Numbered from the stretch's first letter, positions 14,430-27,478 are shown. The stretch: DNA of 64,000 nucleotides from Aselliscus stoliczkanus (GCA_033961575.1 CM066737.1:48088771-48152770), one strand, 5' to 3'. The notes: a model not told the origin generated them from the letters alone. A program made the numbers and translations.

Positions 14430-16330
14430 TTATTCAAACCCAACTAGATCAAGAACTCTGAAATGATATGCTCACTCCTAGTCTCTCTCTGTAAGGGGGG
14501 CAGGCATAGAATCTCAGGAGTTTATTTTCCCAACCTATAGCTACCATACTAACCCCGTATCCTTGCTAAGATTGCAATACTCATGCTAAGGCATTTGTCA
14601 TTTTTCTCCCTGAATGTCTTACAGCTGATTTTTCCTAATGGCAGTGGAAATGGAGAAATTTTCTTGTCACTTAATGCAGGGCTGTGGTGTCTCCTACTGA
14701 GTTCAGTGACATTTTGCTAGGAAGGATTGAAATCAACTACTCCAGCTCTCATCACCACCTCCTAGTAGTAAGTTGTGTTTTAATGTCACTTACTACTGCA
14801 TCTGAGGAAAACACCTTGGCTTAGGAGAGAGCTGGGTGTTGGGATGCTGGTGGGGTTGTGGGGAGATGGCCTGAATTGACCAATACCATCTCACATATCT
14901 AGAGTCATGGCCAACCGTTCTGAATACTACCTGCTGCTTTAGGATCCTCTGGTAATGTATCTTTACCATTTGGAGCTGGATCCAGTGGAATCCTGATATT
15001 GGGAAATCTGATTCCAAAAATAACTGGAGCTGTTTAAGTAGTAAAGACCAGAAAGTATATTTCATGCATCTCTACTTCAGTAGTGAATACAGTTTTTAGA
15101 AGGGTCCTGATATAGGGGAAAGGCTGCAGGAAGAAAATCCACTAAAGACAAATCTCTCCTATTTGAAAAGGTATCACAGGCTGACTGAGTCTAAGTAGAG
15201 GCTCAGTTGTCAACATGCTGTACTGTGAATCTGTTCAGTGTACATTCTAGGACAGGCCTCAAGAACACCAGTTAATAGCAATCCCTTAAAGGGTTGAGCT
15301 CTTTCTCAATGATCTTTGCAGAATGCAGACTGCTGGTGGGGTGGATATATGGCAATTCATATTTCTATGCCAGAAGAAGCTCTACTGCAGTAGTGGATAG
15401 AGTCAGCCTCAAGAAATGGGGTAGCAGATATTACTCCAGGCCTGTGCTCTATGGTCCCAACCAGTATCAGCAGGTGAAATGGACCATATTGTATATTATT
15501 AATGTTTGTATTTAGTAGTGATTTATACCTCCTTCGAGATGCTTATTTTCCTCTGTAACACTTCATTCACACATCCACCTTGTCATTGCTGTTCCTGATG
15601 TCTATGTTCCCAGCTGCATCAAATGAAGCTGCCTTTGATGCCATTTTAATCAAATTCACCCACACAAATATATTAGTGGGAGAGACGGAGCAGTCCCATA
15701 AATTTCATTCACCTTAGATTCTCTTCCTATCACCAGCTCACCTATAAGGGGCATATCTGTGGCCTGAGATTGGATCTCCCAAAACATGGAGCTCATGATG
15801 ATCTGTAATACAGCCTCATTCAACAAGTTAATAAGAACCCTCAGTTTCTTTGACTGCTGTGGAATATTCATTCTAACACTTCTCAGTGTGTAAGTAAATA
15901 GCACTTGCCTCACTGAGTCTCATCTGCTGGATGGCTTGGGGAGAGACCAAATACATAGGATTGTTGTCCCTCTCGGGATGGCAATGTTTGGTGGCTCAGA
16001 TGATGGGTGGTCTCTCCCACTACAGAAGACAGTAATGCAAATGATGACATTCATTAGAACATATCCAGAACAATAAAGATAGGAGGCAAGGATAGAAGAG
16101 GTTGCTGTACACCACTAAAGTGCCAAGGAGCAGAGGTCGTCTCCCTGCCTTCCCCCAGTCATCTGGGGCCAAGCTCAGCCTTTCAAAGCACATAGAAGAA
16201 GGCAGCACTTGAAACACTACTGCATGATTTGTAACCCTCTAATCAGGCAGAAAACCAATTGCTATGCACTCATATGACACCCAGTTATTAAAATATTAAA
16301 GTAGGTTGCAAATAGTGTTACTGAAAAACC
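14430..16330. other. TRPC5 intron, unassigned
   Basis: About 1.9 kb with no exon signals. Two open frames on the - strand (14793-15065 and 15656-15913) look like old decayed coding sequence but I cannot assign them to a family. Confidence 0.35.
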
Positions 16331-17036
16331 CAGGTTTGGCTGCCTGCCACATGAAAGCCAAAGTTCGAGAGACAAGGGTTGGTGGAAAGAAAAAGCAGAT
16401 TTAGTCAAAGTGCCAACATTCTGGGAAGATGGTACACTCCTGTCTCAAACGCCATCTTCCAAGTTTCTAGAACAGCCAGAAGGTTTTATAGACACATAAG
16501 AAAAGTCAGAAAAAAGGAAAGTGGGAATTAGGCAATTCCTGGGTGCTGATATCTGGAAAAATGCATCCTAAGGTCCGATTCGTTCCAAGATAATGTTATC
16601 TCAGACCCTGTCGTACAGGCGATTCATGTGGCATCTGGTTGAAAATTGCAAAGGAGTTTCAGCCTGGTTATCAGTGTCTAGATGTCTAAGGACTGAAATA
16701 GTTCTTTTAAATCAATGTTCTGGTGATTAACCAGATGAACAAGGTATGTATGTAACCTTGGGGAAACAGAGCAATCGAATCAGGGAGGAGGGGAAGGGAA
16801 CAAAGAAAGGAAGAAAAAATAAAAGTAAACTAGATTGTTAAGTTTTGCAAAATATACCATCATGCTTACAGTAGCTGCCATTCCAGCTGTTCCTTCTGGG
16901 ACACTCCCAGACCATCCCAAACTCCAGCAGGTAAAGTGTAACACCTGGAATAGCAGGTATTTTCCATGCCCCTGCTCCAGTACTATTGCTGGCACACATT
17001 CTGATTGGTCAGTTTCTTAAACAGTCTGAATATCAT
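16331..17036. other. TRPC5 intron, unassigned, possibly an old LTR-type repeat
   Basis: The stretch reads like an interspersed repeat but I could not match it to a family. No coding signal. Confidence 0.3.
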
Positions 17037-17590
17037 TGTGGTAGGCAGAATTCTAAAATGCTCCCCCCAAATTTCCCACCCTAATCATCAGGACTGTGAA
17101 TATGATGAGATAGTACGCTTGTGATTATGTTGCATTACATGGCAAAAGGGATTTTGCAGATGTAATGAAGGTTACTAATCAAGATTATTCAGGTGGGCCT
17201 AATCTAATTCCATGATTCCTTTAAAAGCAGAATTTTCTCTAGCTAGTAGCAGAAGAGAACCAGAAATTCAGAGCACAAGGAGGATTTGATGTGTCATTGC
17301 TGGCTTGAAGATGGAGAGAGCCATTTGAGGCCCCCCAAAGCATAATGAATGTAAAACTCACTTTACATAAAAATAAAAATTAATTCACTAAAAAATGTGA
17401 GCAGCCTCTAGGACATGAAAGTTCCCTCCAGCTGACAGCCTCCAAGAAGTGGGGGGGGGGGGGAACCTCAGTCCTACTAAGACAAGGAAATTAATTCTGC
17501 CAACAACGGAAATGAACTTTAAATAGATTCTTCTCCAGAGCCTCTAGATAACAGCTCAGATATACCAACACATTTATTTCAGCCTTGGGA
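17037..17590 (+). repeat. MLT1-like LTR (ERVL-MaLR)
   Basis: Starts tgtggtaggcagaattct and contains acatggcaaaagggattttg, attattcaggtgggcctaat and later cagcctccaagaagtgg and ttctccagagcctc, the ordered landmarks of MLT1/THE1 solo LTRs. A G homopolymer at about 17451-17463 and an AT-rich insertion near 17345-17400 interrupt it. No internal viral region is visible. Confidence 0.72.
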
Positions 17591-17599
17591 AGGCCAGTG

Positions 17600-18460
17600 T
17601 GACTGAGGTGGGGTAAACAAAGGGGAGAGAAGTATAAGATGAGGTCAAAGAGGTAATGAGAGTGAGGAAAGGATGGTGCAGCGCATGACAGACCTTTGTA
17701 AAGACTTTAGCTTCTACTCTTAAGTGAAATGGGGAGCCATGGGAGGGTTTTGAGCAAAGGAAGTATGTGATCTAACTCGCACTTTAATAAGATCATTATT
17801 CTTAATGATCTTATTATGGCTGATTGAGATAAGATGAAAATGGTGCAGGGGAAAAGACAGAAAGACAAATTATGAGACTAGTGCATTAACAAGACAAGAG
17901 CTAATAGTGGCTTAGACTAGGGTGGTCATGATGAACGTGATGAGAAGTGGTCAGATTCTACATGTATTTTGTAGATAGATCCAATCTGCCAATGCATCAG
18001 ATGTAGGAGTGTGAGCAAAAGAGAGGAGTCAAGATGACACCAAGATTTTGGGCCTGAGTAACTGGAAGGTTGAAGTGCTACCCCTTACTGAGTTAGGGAA
18101 GAGTAGGGCAGGAGTAGGCTGAGGGGGATGGGGGGCTGCAAAGATCCAGAGTTGAATTTTAGACATGTGGTGTTGTAAATGCCTATTAGATATCTGAGTG
18201 GAGATATTGAATAGACAGTGGCCCACAGGTCTAGAAGATAGGCCCAGGGTGGAGCTAGGGGTTTGGAAGCACTAGATGAGATCACTAAGGGAGTGAGTAT
18301 GGGTAAAAAAAAGAAAAAAGAAAAGAAAAGGCCCAAAACTGAGGCTTGGAGCACTTTAATGTGTAGAAGTTGGAAAAACAGGATTGACCAAAGGGACTTA
18401 GAAAGAACAACCAGAGACATAGGAGAAAAACCAGGATAATGCACTATATCATCCCAGTTT
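17600..18460 (+). repeat. Ancient interspersed repeat, copy 1 (family not named)
   Basis: Phrases such as gggagccatgggagggttttgagc, gaggagtcaagatgacacc and agatgagatcactaagggag are those of an old mammalian repeat. The 31760-32280 block holds a second copy of its 5' part (aagttttaagcatggagt..acatgatcag). Confidence 0.5.
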
Positions 18461-19395
18461 AATGATAAGTTCATATGCTAGAGAGTGGTGGTACCTCAAT
18501 TTGAATTGAGGTAGTCAAACCCCAAGACTCATGCACAGAACCACAGTGTGTATCGCACAGATACTTACATTGAGGCCAAAAACACCTGATATGCACTCCA
18601 CTACTAGGTCCCTAGAACACCTTCTTTCCTTCCCTGAACTGAGATTTCTTCCCCCTGCCCCCCCCACACACATATCCACTGGCTCTTTTTCTCCTTAGTG
18701 TGCCCACCAGTCTTCAAACTGAGGTTTCTCCTCAGTTCTGCCCCAAATACTCCCAGCCTTCCCAAATGAACAATCAGACAATCCACCTGAGATCACCACA
18801 CCCACAAAAGGTAAAAAGTTCATAGCTACCAAGCTCATTTGCATGACAAGCACTCATTCAACTTACACATCCTACCTTAGGACTCTCAGCCTTGTTCTTT
18901 CCCAGATAGCTCTTGCATGCCAAAAGCTTCTCTTTAAATTATAGCTGCACCAATAAATGGAATTATCCACCCTTCACTTTCATGAGAGGAAAGAGTTGCA
19001 TTCTCTCTATAAAGGCTGCAGGGGGCACCAAAGGTTGACTCTTCAGATCTCTGCATTCTGTCTGGGCCTGGCTTGGTCCTCCCCCTGGTGGTCTGACATA
19101 GAAATGGATTCATCTGTCCTGCATCAATGCTCACTCATAGTCACCAAGCGTCTGAGAGCCCGCATCTTCTAGGGATGAAAGTTCCTTGCCTCAAAATGCT
19201 GAGGGTATACTTTGGCAGGTCTCTGCTGAGCAACAGACTCGGCTTCCAACTGCAGCGGCAGCCTTCGATGCCTGCTGCTGCCTGGTAATGATTTTGGTGA
19301 CTGACAAACATATAGTTGAGAATGGGAAGAGGATAAGTGAGGGGCAGTGGGTTTTCTTTCCCTGTGCTAAAGGACAACTAACCAGGGAAGATGTC
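18461..19395. other. TRPC5 intron, unassigned
   Basis: No recognised element or exon. Confidence 0.35.
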
Positions 19396-19500
19396 GGGCC
19401 GGCCGAGTGGTGTGGTGGTTAAGTGCTGGCTTGTGAAGCCGGCGGCCCCGGTTCGGGTCCCACATATGAGGGCCAGTGACACTGCCCTCAAAAAAAAAAC
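19396..19500 (+). repeat. tRNA-derived SINE, type A
   Basis: Close to the family consensus (ggccggccgagtgg, gttcgggtcccacatatgag). I could not find a convincing TSD. Confidence 0.85.
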
Positions 19501-21859
19501 AAAAAACTGAGGAACATCAGTAGTTTTCATGGAAACTCTTATCTTGGGTAACAGAAACAGGACCAACTATGCGAGTGACAGGAAGGACCTAATACCCAAA
19601 GAATACCTGTGCCTATCTGCTGGGTAGCTGATGTCCTTTACTCTTCCATCCATTCACTTAACAATAAATATTTCTTGGATGGATAAATGAATGTGGTTAA
19701 CAAATATTTATTAAGAGACTACTATGTACTACACACTATGTTCTTAGCACTTAGCAATAGTGGACAGGTGAACAAGACAGATGCAGTCCTTGTTCTCACA
19801 GGGTCTACAATCATGGGGTTACAGTTTCAAATATCACTATTTGTATTCTGTTTGTTTATCTTAAGGCCACCATTAACCTTTTTGGGGTTTTGTGATTGCT
19901 TTGATGATCTGATGAATATGGACAAGAAAAATGCACATGTGAGCAAACACGCATAAAATTTAGCATAAAATCTCAGATTTATAGACATCCTCCCACTGTC
20001 ATCCCTCACCTTAAAACCTTGTTCCCAGTTATAATGCAAATATATTTTCAGCTGTTACTAGATCACTTATGACTAGGTGTAACTTAGTCCAATCTCTTAC
20101 TGAGATCAGGTTTCCATATGAGGCCGAGCAAGTGAAGAGATACCATGAAGGAAATGGACTGGGAGAAGACTGGGGAGGGAACACCAGCAAGAAAATAAAA
20201 AGATTGGAGGCACTGAAGAAAAATGTCACCATCATCACAGTTTTGCCAAGGATCAGGTCTATGCAACAGTCCTCAAGCCAAAGTTGACATTCAATCCCTA
20301 CATAAAATAACAACTATTAATGGACAATCTGGAGATAAAAATGGCTGTTTACATCTTCAAATATTTCAGAGCTGAGTCACAAGATGAATTGTTCCTGTGG
20401 TAGACCTGGCTTTCCTATGGATTGGTCTCTGAATGTTCTCTTCATAGGCTACAAATAATATTTGTGGACAAGTCATATGCCCATGGCACAAAGGTCATAG
20501 TTGGGGCATGTGATTCCTATTGACTTCTGCCTTATTCCCATTATCCTTTTTCTGGGCACCAGGAATCAGTTGACTGGAAAGTTAAGTGATACAAATGTTC
20601 TTTAATTTCCTAGCAGCTTGAGGATTAGAAACTATATGTGAGCGATAAATTATTATTATGAATAAGGACTCTCTCTTTCCCTGAGGTCACTGGAGCCCTG
20701 TGTTATAGCCAGGCTCAATGTGGAAGACACCGTGGGCCAGGAGGTGTCCTGCAGCTAAACACAGAAGTCTCAATACCCAGGAGAATCAGAAGTTACAACC
20801 CACTGCGTTACTCTGCCTTTTACTTGAGATCTGACAGCAAAATTACATTATTTCAGTTGTCAAGGTAAATCTGCTTTTGTTTAAAAGAGGAGAATAGAGC
20901 AGATCTAAGAGTAAAAGTGAGAGGGAAAGGTAATTGTATTTATCTCTTCCTTATTCTCCTCTTTTACATCACAGGATTTTGCCTTTTCCTCTGTTCTATT
21001 TCCCAATTTCCCCTGAGTGTTTGAATTTATAGAAGTACCTGAGCCTATAAAATTGTGAGCTAATCACAAAGGCTTGATGAGAAATATGTTTATCTTAAAG
21101 CTGCTCTTAATAAGTATGGCACATCAGGAATCCCTGATAGTGAAAGAAAAGAAAGTATTGTAGGCTTCCTCAATCATTAGAGAAAAAAAGAAACAATGAT
21201 TATCCAAGGTTTGAACTGAAATTTGAATCCTCTTAACTGACTCCATCAAAGTTCCCAATGGAGTAACCCTAAAGATTCCTTGAGGTGCAGATAAGTTTCC
21301 ATCACTCCATATAGCCTCTAGGAGATTATGCCACAGAGTTTTGCTTTTAATACCTTATTTCATACATTTCATACAGGAAATCTAACCAACACAAGATACT
21401 TTGTGCTGAAGTTCCTCCATCCTTAGCCACAAGACATTGTCTGAAACATAGTAGGCATTTGCTTAATGTCTATTGAATAAATGAATTTTTTTTATAATTG
21501 CAAAGACAGTTTTATTATAAAGGAGATAAGTCAGGACCACCCAAAAGAAGAGACACATAGGATGAGGGTCAAACAGGTCATGGACACAGAGCTCCCGTGT
21601 CCTCTCCCCATGAATCAGGACACATCATGTCACCCTACTGGCATATTGATGTGTTCAGCAGCCAGGAAGATGCTTGGAGCTTTCATGTCAGAGTTTTTAT
21701 TGGGTTTTCAACATCTAAATGTGATTGATCAAATCACTGGTCATGTGAGAGACTCCAAATTAATAATTTTTAATGCATATGACTTTCCAGAATATTTTAA
21801 AGTGTGAAGACAGAGTAACTGACAAAGCCGATCAAGCCTCAGTTTATTGTCCTGTAGTT
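19501..21859. other. TRPC5 intron with scattered old L2/MIR pieces
   Basis: 19640-19830 and 21410-21485 contain L2-like 3' phrases (acatagtaggcatttgctta, tattgaataaatgaat). The rest is unassigned. Confidence 0.35.
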
Positions 21860-22174
21860 CAGGGTTGGCAGAATTTTTCTGTAGAGGGGCAGACAGTGAA
21901 TATTTTAGGCTTTTTGGAGTATATGATCTCTGTCACACTATTTAGTTCTGCTCTTGTAACATGAAAGAAGCCATAGAAAATACATAAAAAAAATGGGTGT
22001 GACTATGTGCCAATAAAACTTTATTTATAGGTACTGAAATGTGAAATTCATATAATTTTCAGGTGTCAAAATTGTTCCATTTTTGATTTTTTTCAACTAT
22101 TTAAAAATGTAACAACCATTCTTAGTTTAAAGTCTATACAAAACCAAGTGCAGGCCATAGTTTGCCTACTCCTA
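21860..22174. mobile_element. hAT-type MITE (Charlie group)
   Basis: Ends cagggttggcagaa and tagtttgcctactccta are inverted repeats. Internal phrases ttctgtagaggggcagacagtg and ccaataaaactttatttata fit an old hAT-Charlie non-autonomous element. An 8-bp TSD is probable (ctgtagtt at 21852-21859, ctctagta at 22175-22182, 6 of 8 equal). Confidence 0.7.
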
Positions 22175-22182
22175 CTCTAGTA

Positions 22183-22545
22183 TTTTCAAAATATGTTTCT
22201 TTTCTATCTTTGTAGACTGAAAAGCTCCATGAATTCAGGGACTGTGCTTTACGTTTTCTTTATATTTCCCTGGTGCCTAGTAAAATGTGGGATACATAGT
22301 GGGTACTCAATACACACTTTTTCACTGATTGATAGGGAGAAACTTGGGGAAATCTCTAATCTACAGCTTGTCAACCATGTTAGAAAATATATAATGTATT
22401 ATAGATTTATATCTATTGCAAACATTTAGTGTTTGGAGATGAACACATTTCTCTGGCAATGGGTAGGGGCATTACCTAACTGCCCAGATGATGGGTTTCA
22501 TAATTATAATTAATACAGTGCTTTATATTTTCCAAAGACATTTGC
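22183..22545. other. TRPC5 intron, unassigned
   Basis: One L2-like phrase near 22270-22320; otherwise nothing recognised. Confidence 0.35.
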
Positions 22546-22550
22546 ATATG

Positions 22551-22612
22551 AGGTCAGACAATTAAGTTGGCGAACTCATCCTAGAAAAAGTGCTACATAC
22601 CTACATGTTTTA
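22551..22612 (+). mobile_element. Possible mariner terminal fragment
   Basis: gaggtcagacaattaagttggcg and tcctagaaaaagtgctacat match my memory of one end of a mariner-family element. The second terminus and the transposase were not found nearby. Confidence 0.4.
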
Positions 22613-23206
22613 TGCATGGGGTGGAGGCACAGACATAATGGCTGCCCAATACACAACTTCACATGTTCAGGACAGAGAAGGACCTGTTTGTAGCACGCAC
22701 TGAGGGGGCTCTTGCCATTTGGGAAGGCTTAAATGCGCTGTTTAGGGGCATCAGTACTAGAGTGCAAGGGAGTACTAGGGGCAATGGATGGGCGGTGAGT
22801 TGAAGCTGAAGGGAGGGCTCTCTTTTTTGCTGCTGAGTTGGTACACTTAAATTGAGGTTGCTACAGGGGTGCTAAATTAGATAAACCAATATGAAAGTCA
22901 TTCTTAGCAGTCCCCAGAATGATTAGAATGGGAAATTCTAACCAACTAGCAGCCTTGGGGAAGAGAAGAGAATTGTTGACCATTTAGTGAAAGGGAATTT
23001 GCTTCCTTCTAGACCACTGCACACCTGGAATAAGTTAGAGGTGAGAGCATGGAGAGGTATGGTAATACTCACTGAAGGGACTTTACTTCTGGGCCTCCAA
23101 GAGGATACCAGAGGCCCAGACTACTCCCATATTTTAAAGATTCCTGTATATATTTTTTAAGTTAATTAAAAACAAAAACAGAGTTACAAAAACTATGATA
23201 CATAGT
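22613..23206. other. TRPC5 intron, unassigned
   Basis: No exon or repeat family recognised. Confidence 0.35.
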
Positions 23207-23408
23207 CAGCTCTCCATATCCGCAGGTTCCACATCCACAGATTCAACCAAACACGAACTGAAAATGGTATTTTTGATCCGCAGATGCAGAAGGCTGACTG
23301 TATGCACTGTTCTATGCCATTTTATACAAGGGACTTGAGCATCCTTGGATTTTGGTATCCATGGGGGTCCTAGAAACAATCCCCCAAGTATACCAAGGAA
23401 TGACGATT
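23207..23408. mobile_element. Tigger-group MITE
   Basis: Starts cagctctccatatccgcagg and ends cccccaagtataccaaggaatgac, partial inverted repeats; ttatacaagggacttgagcat is an internal landmark of this old mammalian DNA-transposon relic. Confidence 0.6.
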
Positions 23409-23469
23409 TTTAATTGCTTACGTCATTTAAAAATTGCATTTTTAGCTCTGAGGCAAAACTACAATACAA

Positions 23470-23580
23470 CATACAATGTCTCCTGGTGAGGCCCAGAAAT
23501 CTGCATTTTAAACAAATGCTCCATGTGATTCTGATGTACACCAGCATTTGAGAAGCATGCCCTGAATTCTACCAGGAGAA
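23470..23580. repeat. MER5-like hAT fragment
   Basis: ctgcattttaaacaaatgctc and gtgattctgatgtacacc followed by ttgagaagc resemble the MER5A end. Short and diverged. Confidence 0.45.
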
Positions 23581-23832
23581 AAAAGCAATCCAAGTGAAGT
23601 AGACGTCCCTTGATATGCCATGGAAATTATTTCTCTCACCTCAATTTGGGGTGTGTATGTCACAGCATTTTGTGTTGCTTTCCCATCATAGGTAAACAGC
23701 TGGTCTCATGCTGAAATGAAGCAAGCAGCTACTAGTCAAATGTGAAAGATGCTGAAATGTCCCCCTCCCCAAAATATTGCTCCAACCAGCCTGCCATCAG
23801 TCCCAAGATTCCTGGGAGTAGCTTTTCTTTTT

Positions 23833-24387
23833 TTTCTTTTAAGATTTTATTCAGGAGTTGGGGGAGGGGAACAGATTCTCTTTTTCTTTTTTTTTTAAAG
23901 ATTTTTTTATTGGGGAATTGGAGGGGAACAGTGTTGGCAAATTGGGGGAGGGGACCGGCCAAGTTGTTCTTCTGTCTTCATTGTGGAGGGTGCCAGTCAC
24001 CATCTGGCTTCCTGTTGGCAGCTCGTGGTCTCTAAGCTCAAGGTACTGTGTTCAATCTTAGTTGCAGGTGGGCGTAGCCCCTGTTCCATGCGGGAGTCGA
24101 ACCAGCAGCCTTGTTGTTAAGAGTGCATACTCTATCCTCTGAGCCATCTGTTCGGCAGCTCAGCTCAAGGTGCTGAGTTCAGTCTAAGTTTCGGGTCGGC
24201 ATAGCCCACCATTGAACAGGCAATCTTGTTGTTACACCAGCTGAGCCATCCTGCCACGTGTTAGCAGCTCAGCGACAGCTCAGCTAGGGCGTAATGTTCA
24301 CTGGCACATGTGGGAATCAAACTAGCGGCACTGTTGCTCAAAGCGTGAGCTCTAAGCCAACTCGTAACCAACTGAGCCAGCCCCCCC
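23833..24387 (-). repeat. Composite SINE with three tRNA-like heads
   Basis: TSD agcttttcttttt at 23820-23832 and 24388-24400. Read on the - strand it shows three successive ggctcag-type A-box regions (gttggttacgag; ctggtgtaacaacaag; aggatagagtatgcac), at least one B-box-like ggttcgactcc, then a Rhin-1-like body and an ataaa tail. A second 3' tail (gaataaaatctt) follows, as if a truncated copy were appended. Confidence 0.7.
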
Positions 24388-24401
24388 AGCTTTTCTTTTT
24401 A

Positions 24402-24782
24402 TTTTATTTTATTTTTTTATGTTCTTTAGTCTAGTTGCAGAGGACGTTGCTTCACTGGCCCATGTTGGTATCGTCATTGCGCTCTTCCCGGATGAGGCAG
24501 ATCGGTCACCAGCCTCTGGATGGTCACTCACTGCGGCTATTGGCAGCTCACGCTGGCTACAAGCCACTCACGCTGGCTGCCGGCCACTCACTGTAGCCTA
24601 TGGCAGCCCACTGCAGCAGGGGCTGCAGCCTGCACCGTCGCTGGGGCTCGCAGCCCAGCTCCAGGTGGAGCTGTTGTTACCTGTAGAGGGCAGTGTCACT
24701 GCCCCTCATATGTGGGACCCAAACCGGGGCCGCTGGCTTCCCAAGCCAGCACTTAACCACCGCGTGACTTGGCTGGCCCACA
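24402..24782 (-). repeat. tRNA-derived SINE, type C
   Basis: The head is at the right end (ccaagccagcacttaacc) and the body runs left. TSD cttttcttttta at 24390-24401 and 24783-24794, overlapping the right TSD of the preceding SINE. Confidence 0.82.
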
Positions 24783-24794
24783 CTTTTCTTTTTA

Positions 24795-26101
24795 AAGGTT
24801 ATTATTAGTTCTGCTCCACCAGCTGTGCCTGCCATGCCCCCTTTGCATTGTGTTATTAAGCTTTCCAATTTGCTAAGGCAAGATGGTTGCTGGCAGGAGA
24901 TCTGAAAGAGTATATAAGAACTTGTCAAAAGCTGGTAAGAAATTGGCCCTGTATTTGATTGCAAGGAAAATAACCTTGAGCTTGGATTTGTTGAGAAATG
25001 TAAAATTGAATAGACATGTTCATTTGATCTAGCTATGGCCACATGTTCAGAATCTGAGCAAATCAACATTTGAGGGTATGTCTATAGTCATAGTATATTA
25101 CACTGGAACTGTGAAAGGAGTTAACATAAATTAAACCCCTGACCTGTTCTACAGGACCTGAGAATCTCAAAGGAATTGCAGGGCACACACATGAACTAGA
25201 ACACACATGTAAAGCTATGTGTCATTAAAAGCACATTCTGATAGCACAAAGTTATATTTTTTGAAAGTTGGGAATAGGAAGGGTCACAGCCTATGACTGT
25301 GTAGGTTATGTCTTCCACAAAAGCACGAAGCCATGGGCAATGTTCATAGTTGGGCAGAGAGTTTAGGGCATAGAATAGAAGAGGGTGTCACCACCAAACA
25401 CTGAAATAAGCAAAGAAAAATCTAATGTCTAATTTGTCTATCAAATAAGGTAAAAGGCTATCTCCATGCAGATGAATGAAAGCCTCTCAGGTATCATATA
25501 TTTAGGGAAGTTTTAGACAAATAAACTGTAAAAGCAATATTCATAGTCTTGCAATTCAAATTAGATCAAGGATTGAAACTAAACCAGACTTCTATATGCC
25601 AAATCATCTTCTTGTTCATATTGCTCACTGCTATAATTTCAACACCTAGCGTGTAGCAGGAACTTAATATATATTTGTTGGATGAATGTATGTATGAATT
25701 CTTATGTTACTCATCACTTTATAGTTCACACTGTTTAACCAGTCTTGCAAGGTGATCTATTATTTCTCCATCTTCAGGATTTAGGTGTTACCTCTGTACT
25801 TGAATTGTATTCTGTGAAGTGCTCCCACTACCACTACAGGATAGTCACCTCTCTATACTCAGCACCAAGCAGAGTGCCTGGAATATGGCAGTTGCTTGAC
25901 ATAGAAATCAAAGAATGAATGGATTGGTGGACAATGAACTGACACATGATAAATGAATGGAAAAGGACTGCTGAGATTATAATTTGTAATAATTTCTCTG
26001 CTAAACCATTACATAGTAATTCCTAACCTGAGCTCACCTGAGCACTAGCGGAATGGAATAGTAGCAGTTGGGTTCCTTGAGCTATTTTCAAAATGCTTAT
26101 C
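24795..26101. other. TRPC5 intron, unassigned
   Basis: L2-like phrases near 25630-25700 and 25860-25930 (gtgcctggaatatggc). Otherwise nothing recognised. Confidence 0.35.
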
Positions 26102-26115
26102 AAAAGTCATATCCT

Positions 26116-26556
26116 GAGCTGGCCGAGTGGCACATTGCTTAAGAGCTGGCTTGGGATGCCGGCTCTGAGCAGCAGGGAACCCGGTTCGGATCCCACATGA
26201 GAGCCAGTGACACTGCCCTCTACAGCTAAGATGGTGAACAACAGCTCCACCTGTAGCTGGGCTGCTGTGAGTCTCCAGCGACAGTGTAGCTGCAGCCCCT
26301 GCTACAGTGGGTTGCCATAAGCTACAGTGAGTGGCCGGCAGTCAGCTTGAGTGGCCGGCAGCCCGTGTGAGCTGCCATGAGCTGCCATGAGTGGCCGTCC
26401 AGAGGCCAGCAACCGATCTGCCTCACCTGGGAAGAGAGCAAATGACGATACCAACATGGGCCAGTGAAGCAATGTCCTCCACAACTAGACTGAAGAACAA
26501 AAGGACCGCAAGTGGTCTGTTCCCCTCCCCCAGTTCCCCAATAAAACCTTAAAAAA
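26116..26556 (+). repeat. tRNA-derived SINE, type C (full length)
   Basis: TSD aaaagtcatatcct at 26102-26115 and about 26556-26569. Head 26116-26220, GC-rich body, then ccacaactagactgaag and a ccccaataaaa tail. A good reference copy for the type. Confidence 0.9.
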
Positions 26557-26649
26557 AAAGTCATATCCTCACTTAAGTGGAGTAGGTACAATGAGGGGCA
26601 CCAGAGAGTCTCCTAAGCTCAAAAAACATGCCTATGATTTATAACTCGG

Positions 26650-27478
26650 CCCACTGCATGATTTGATTCTTTGTAGAAATCAAATGCTTTTTGACTTTTA
26701 TGAGTAATGCTGCTATGAACATTTGGGTACAAGTTTTTGTATGGAATACGTTTTCATTTGTCTTGGGTGTTTAGCTTTTAATGGGGTTGCTGGGTCATAT
26801 GGTAACTATATATTTAACCATTTGAGGAATTCTTTTCCAAAGCAGTTGCACCATTTTACATTTCCACCAGCTGTGTGTGAGGGGTCCAATTTCTCCATAT
26901 CCTCACCAACACTGGTTATTATCTTTTTTGATTATAGCCATCCTAGTGAATGTGAAGTTTTCTCATTGTGGTTTCAATTTGAATCACCCTAGTGACTAAT
27001 GATGTTAAGCAGATTTTCATGTGCTTATTGGTCATTTGTATGTCCGCTTTGGGGAAATGTCTATTCAAGTGATTTGCCCATTTTTAAATTGGTTTATCTT
27101 TTAATTGTTGAGTTGTAATTGTTCTTTATATATTCTGGATAAAAGACCCTCATCACATATATTATATTACATTATTGTCTCTCATTCTGCGGGTTGTCTT
27201 TTCATTTTCTTTGTGATGTTCTTTGAAGTACAATTGTTTTGAACTTTTATGAAGGCCCATTTAACTTTTTTTTTGTCACTTGGCTTTTGGTGTCTTATCT
27301 AAGAAAGCATTGTCTTATCCTAGGTCATGAAAATGTATCCCTAAGTTTTATTAGAGTTTTATAACTTTTATCTCTTAAATTTAGTTATGTGATCCATTCT
27401 GAGTTAAGTTCTATACGTGGTTCGAGGTAGGAGTCCAACTTCATTCTTTTGAATGTGGATATCCAGTAGATCCAGCAT
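26650..27478 (-). mobile_element. Old L1 ORF2/3' fragment
   Basis: Reversed L1: gctgctatgaacatttggg, tggggttgctgggtcatatgg, ttgtcttttcattttc and ggatatccagt. It abuts an L1 fragment of opposite strand. Confidence 0.8.

Noticed and set aside
14793..15913. Possible decayed retroviral or transposon coding sequence on the - strand
   Set aside because: Two short frames look faintly protein-like, but no catalytic motif, LTR or primer binding site could be matched, so no family was assigned.
24419..24808. 129-codon frame with repeats of 'SRWLPATH' type residues
   Set aside because: It is the translated body of a type C SINE; similar peptides occur at every type C copy.
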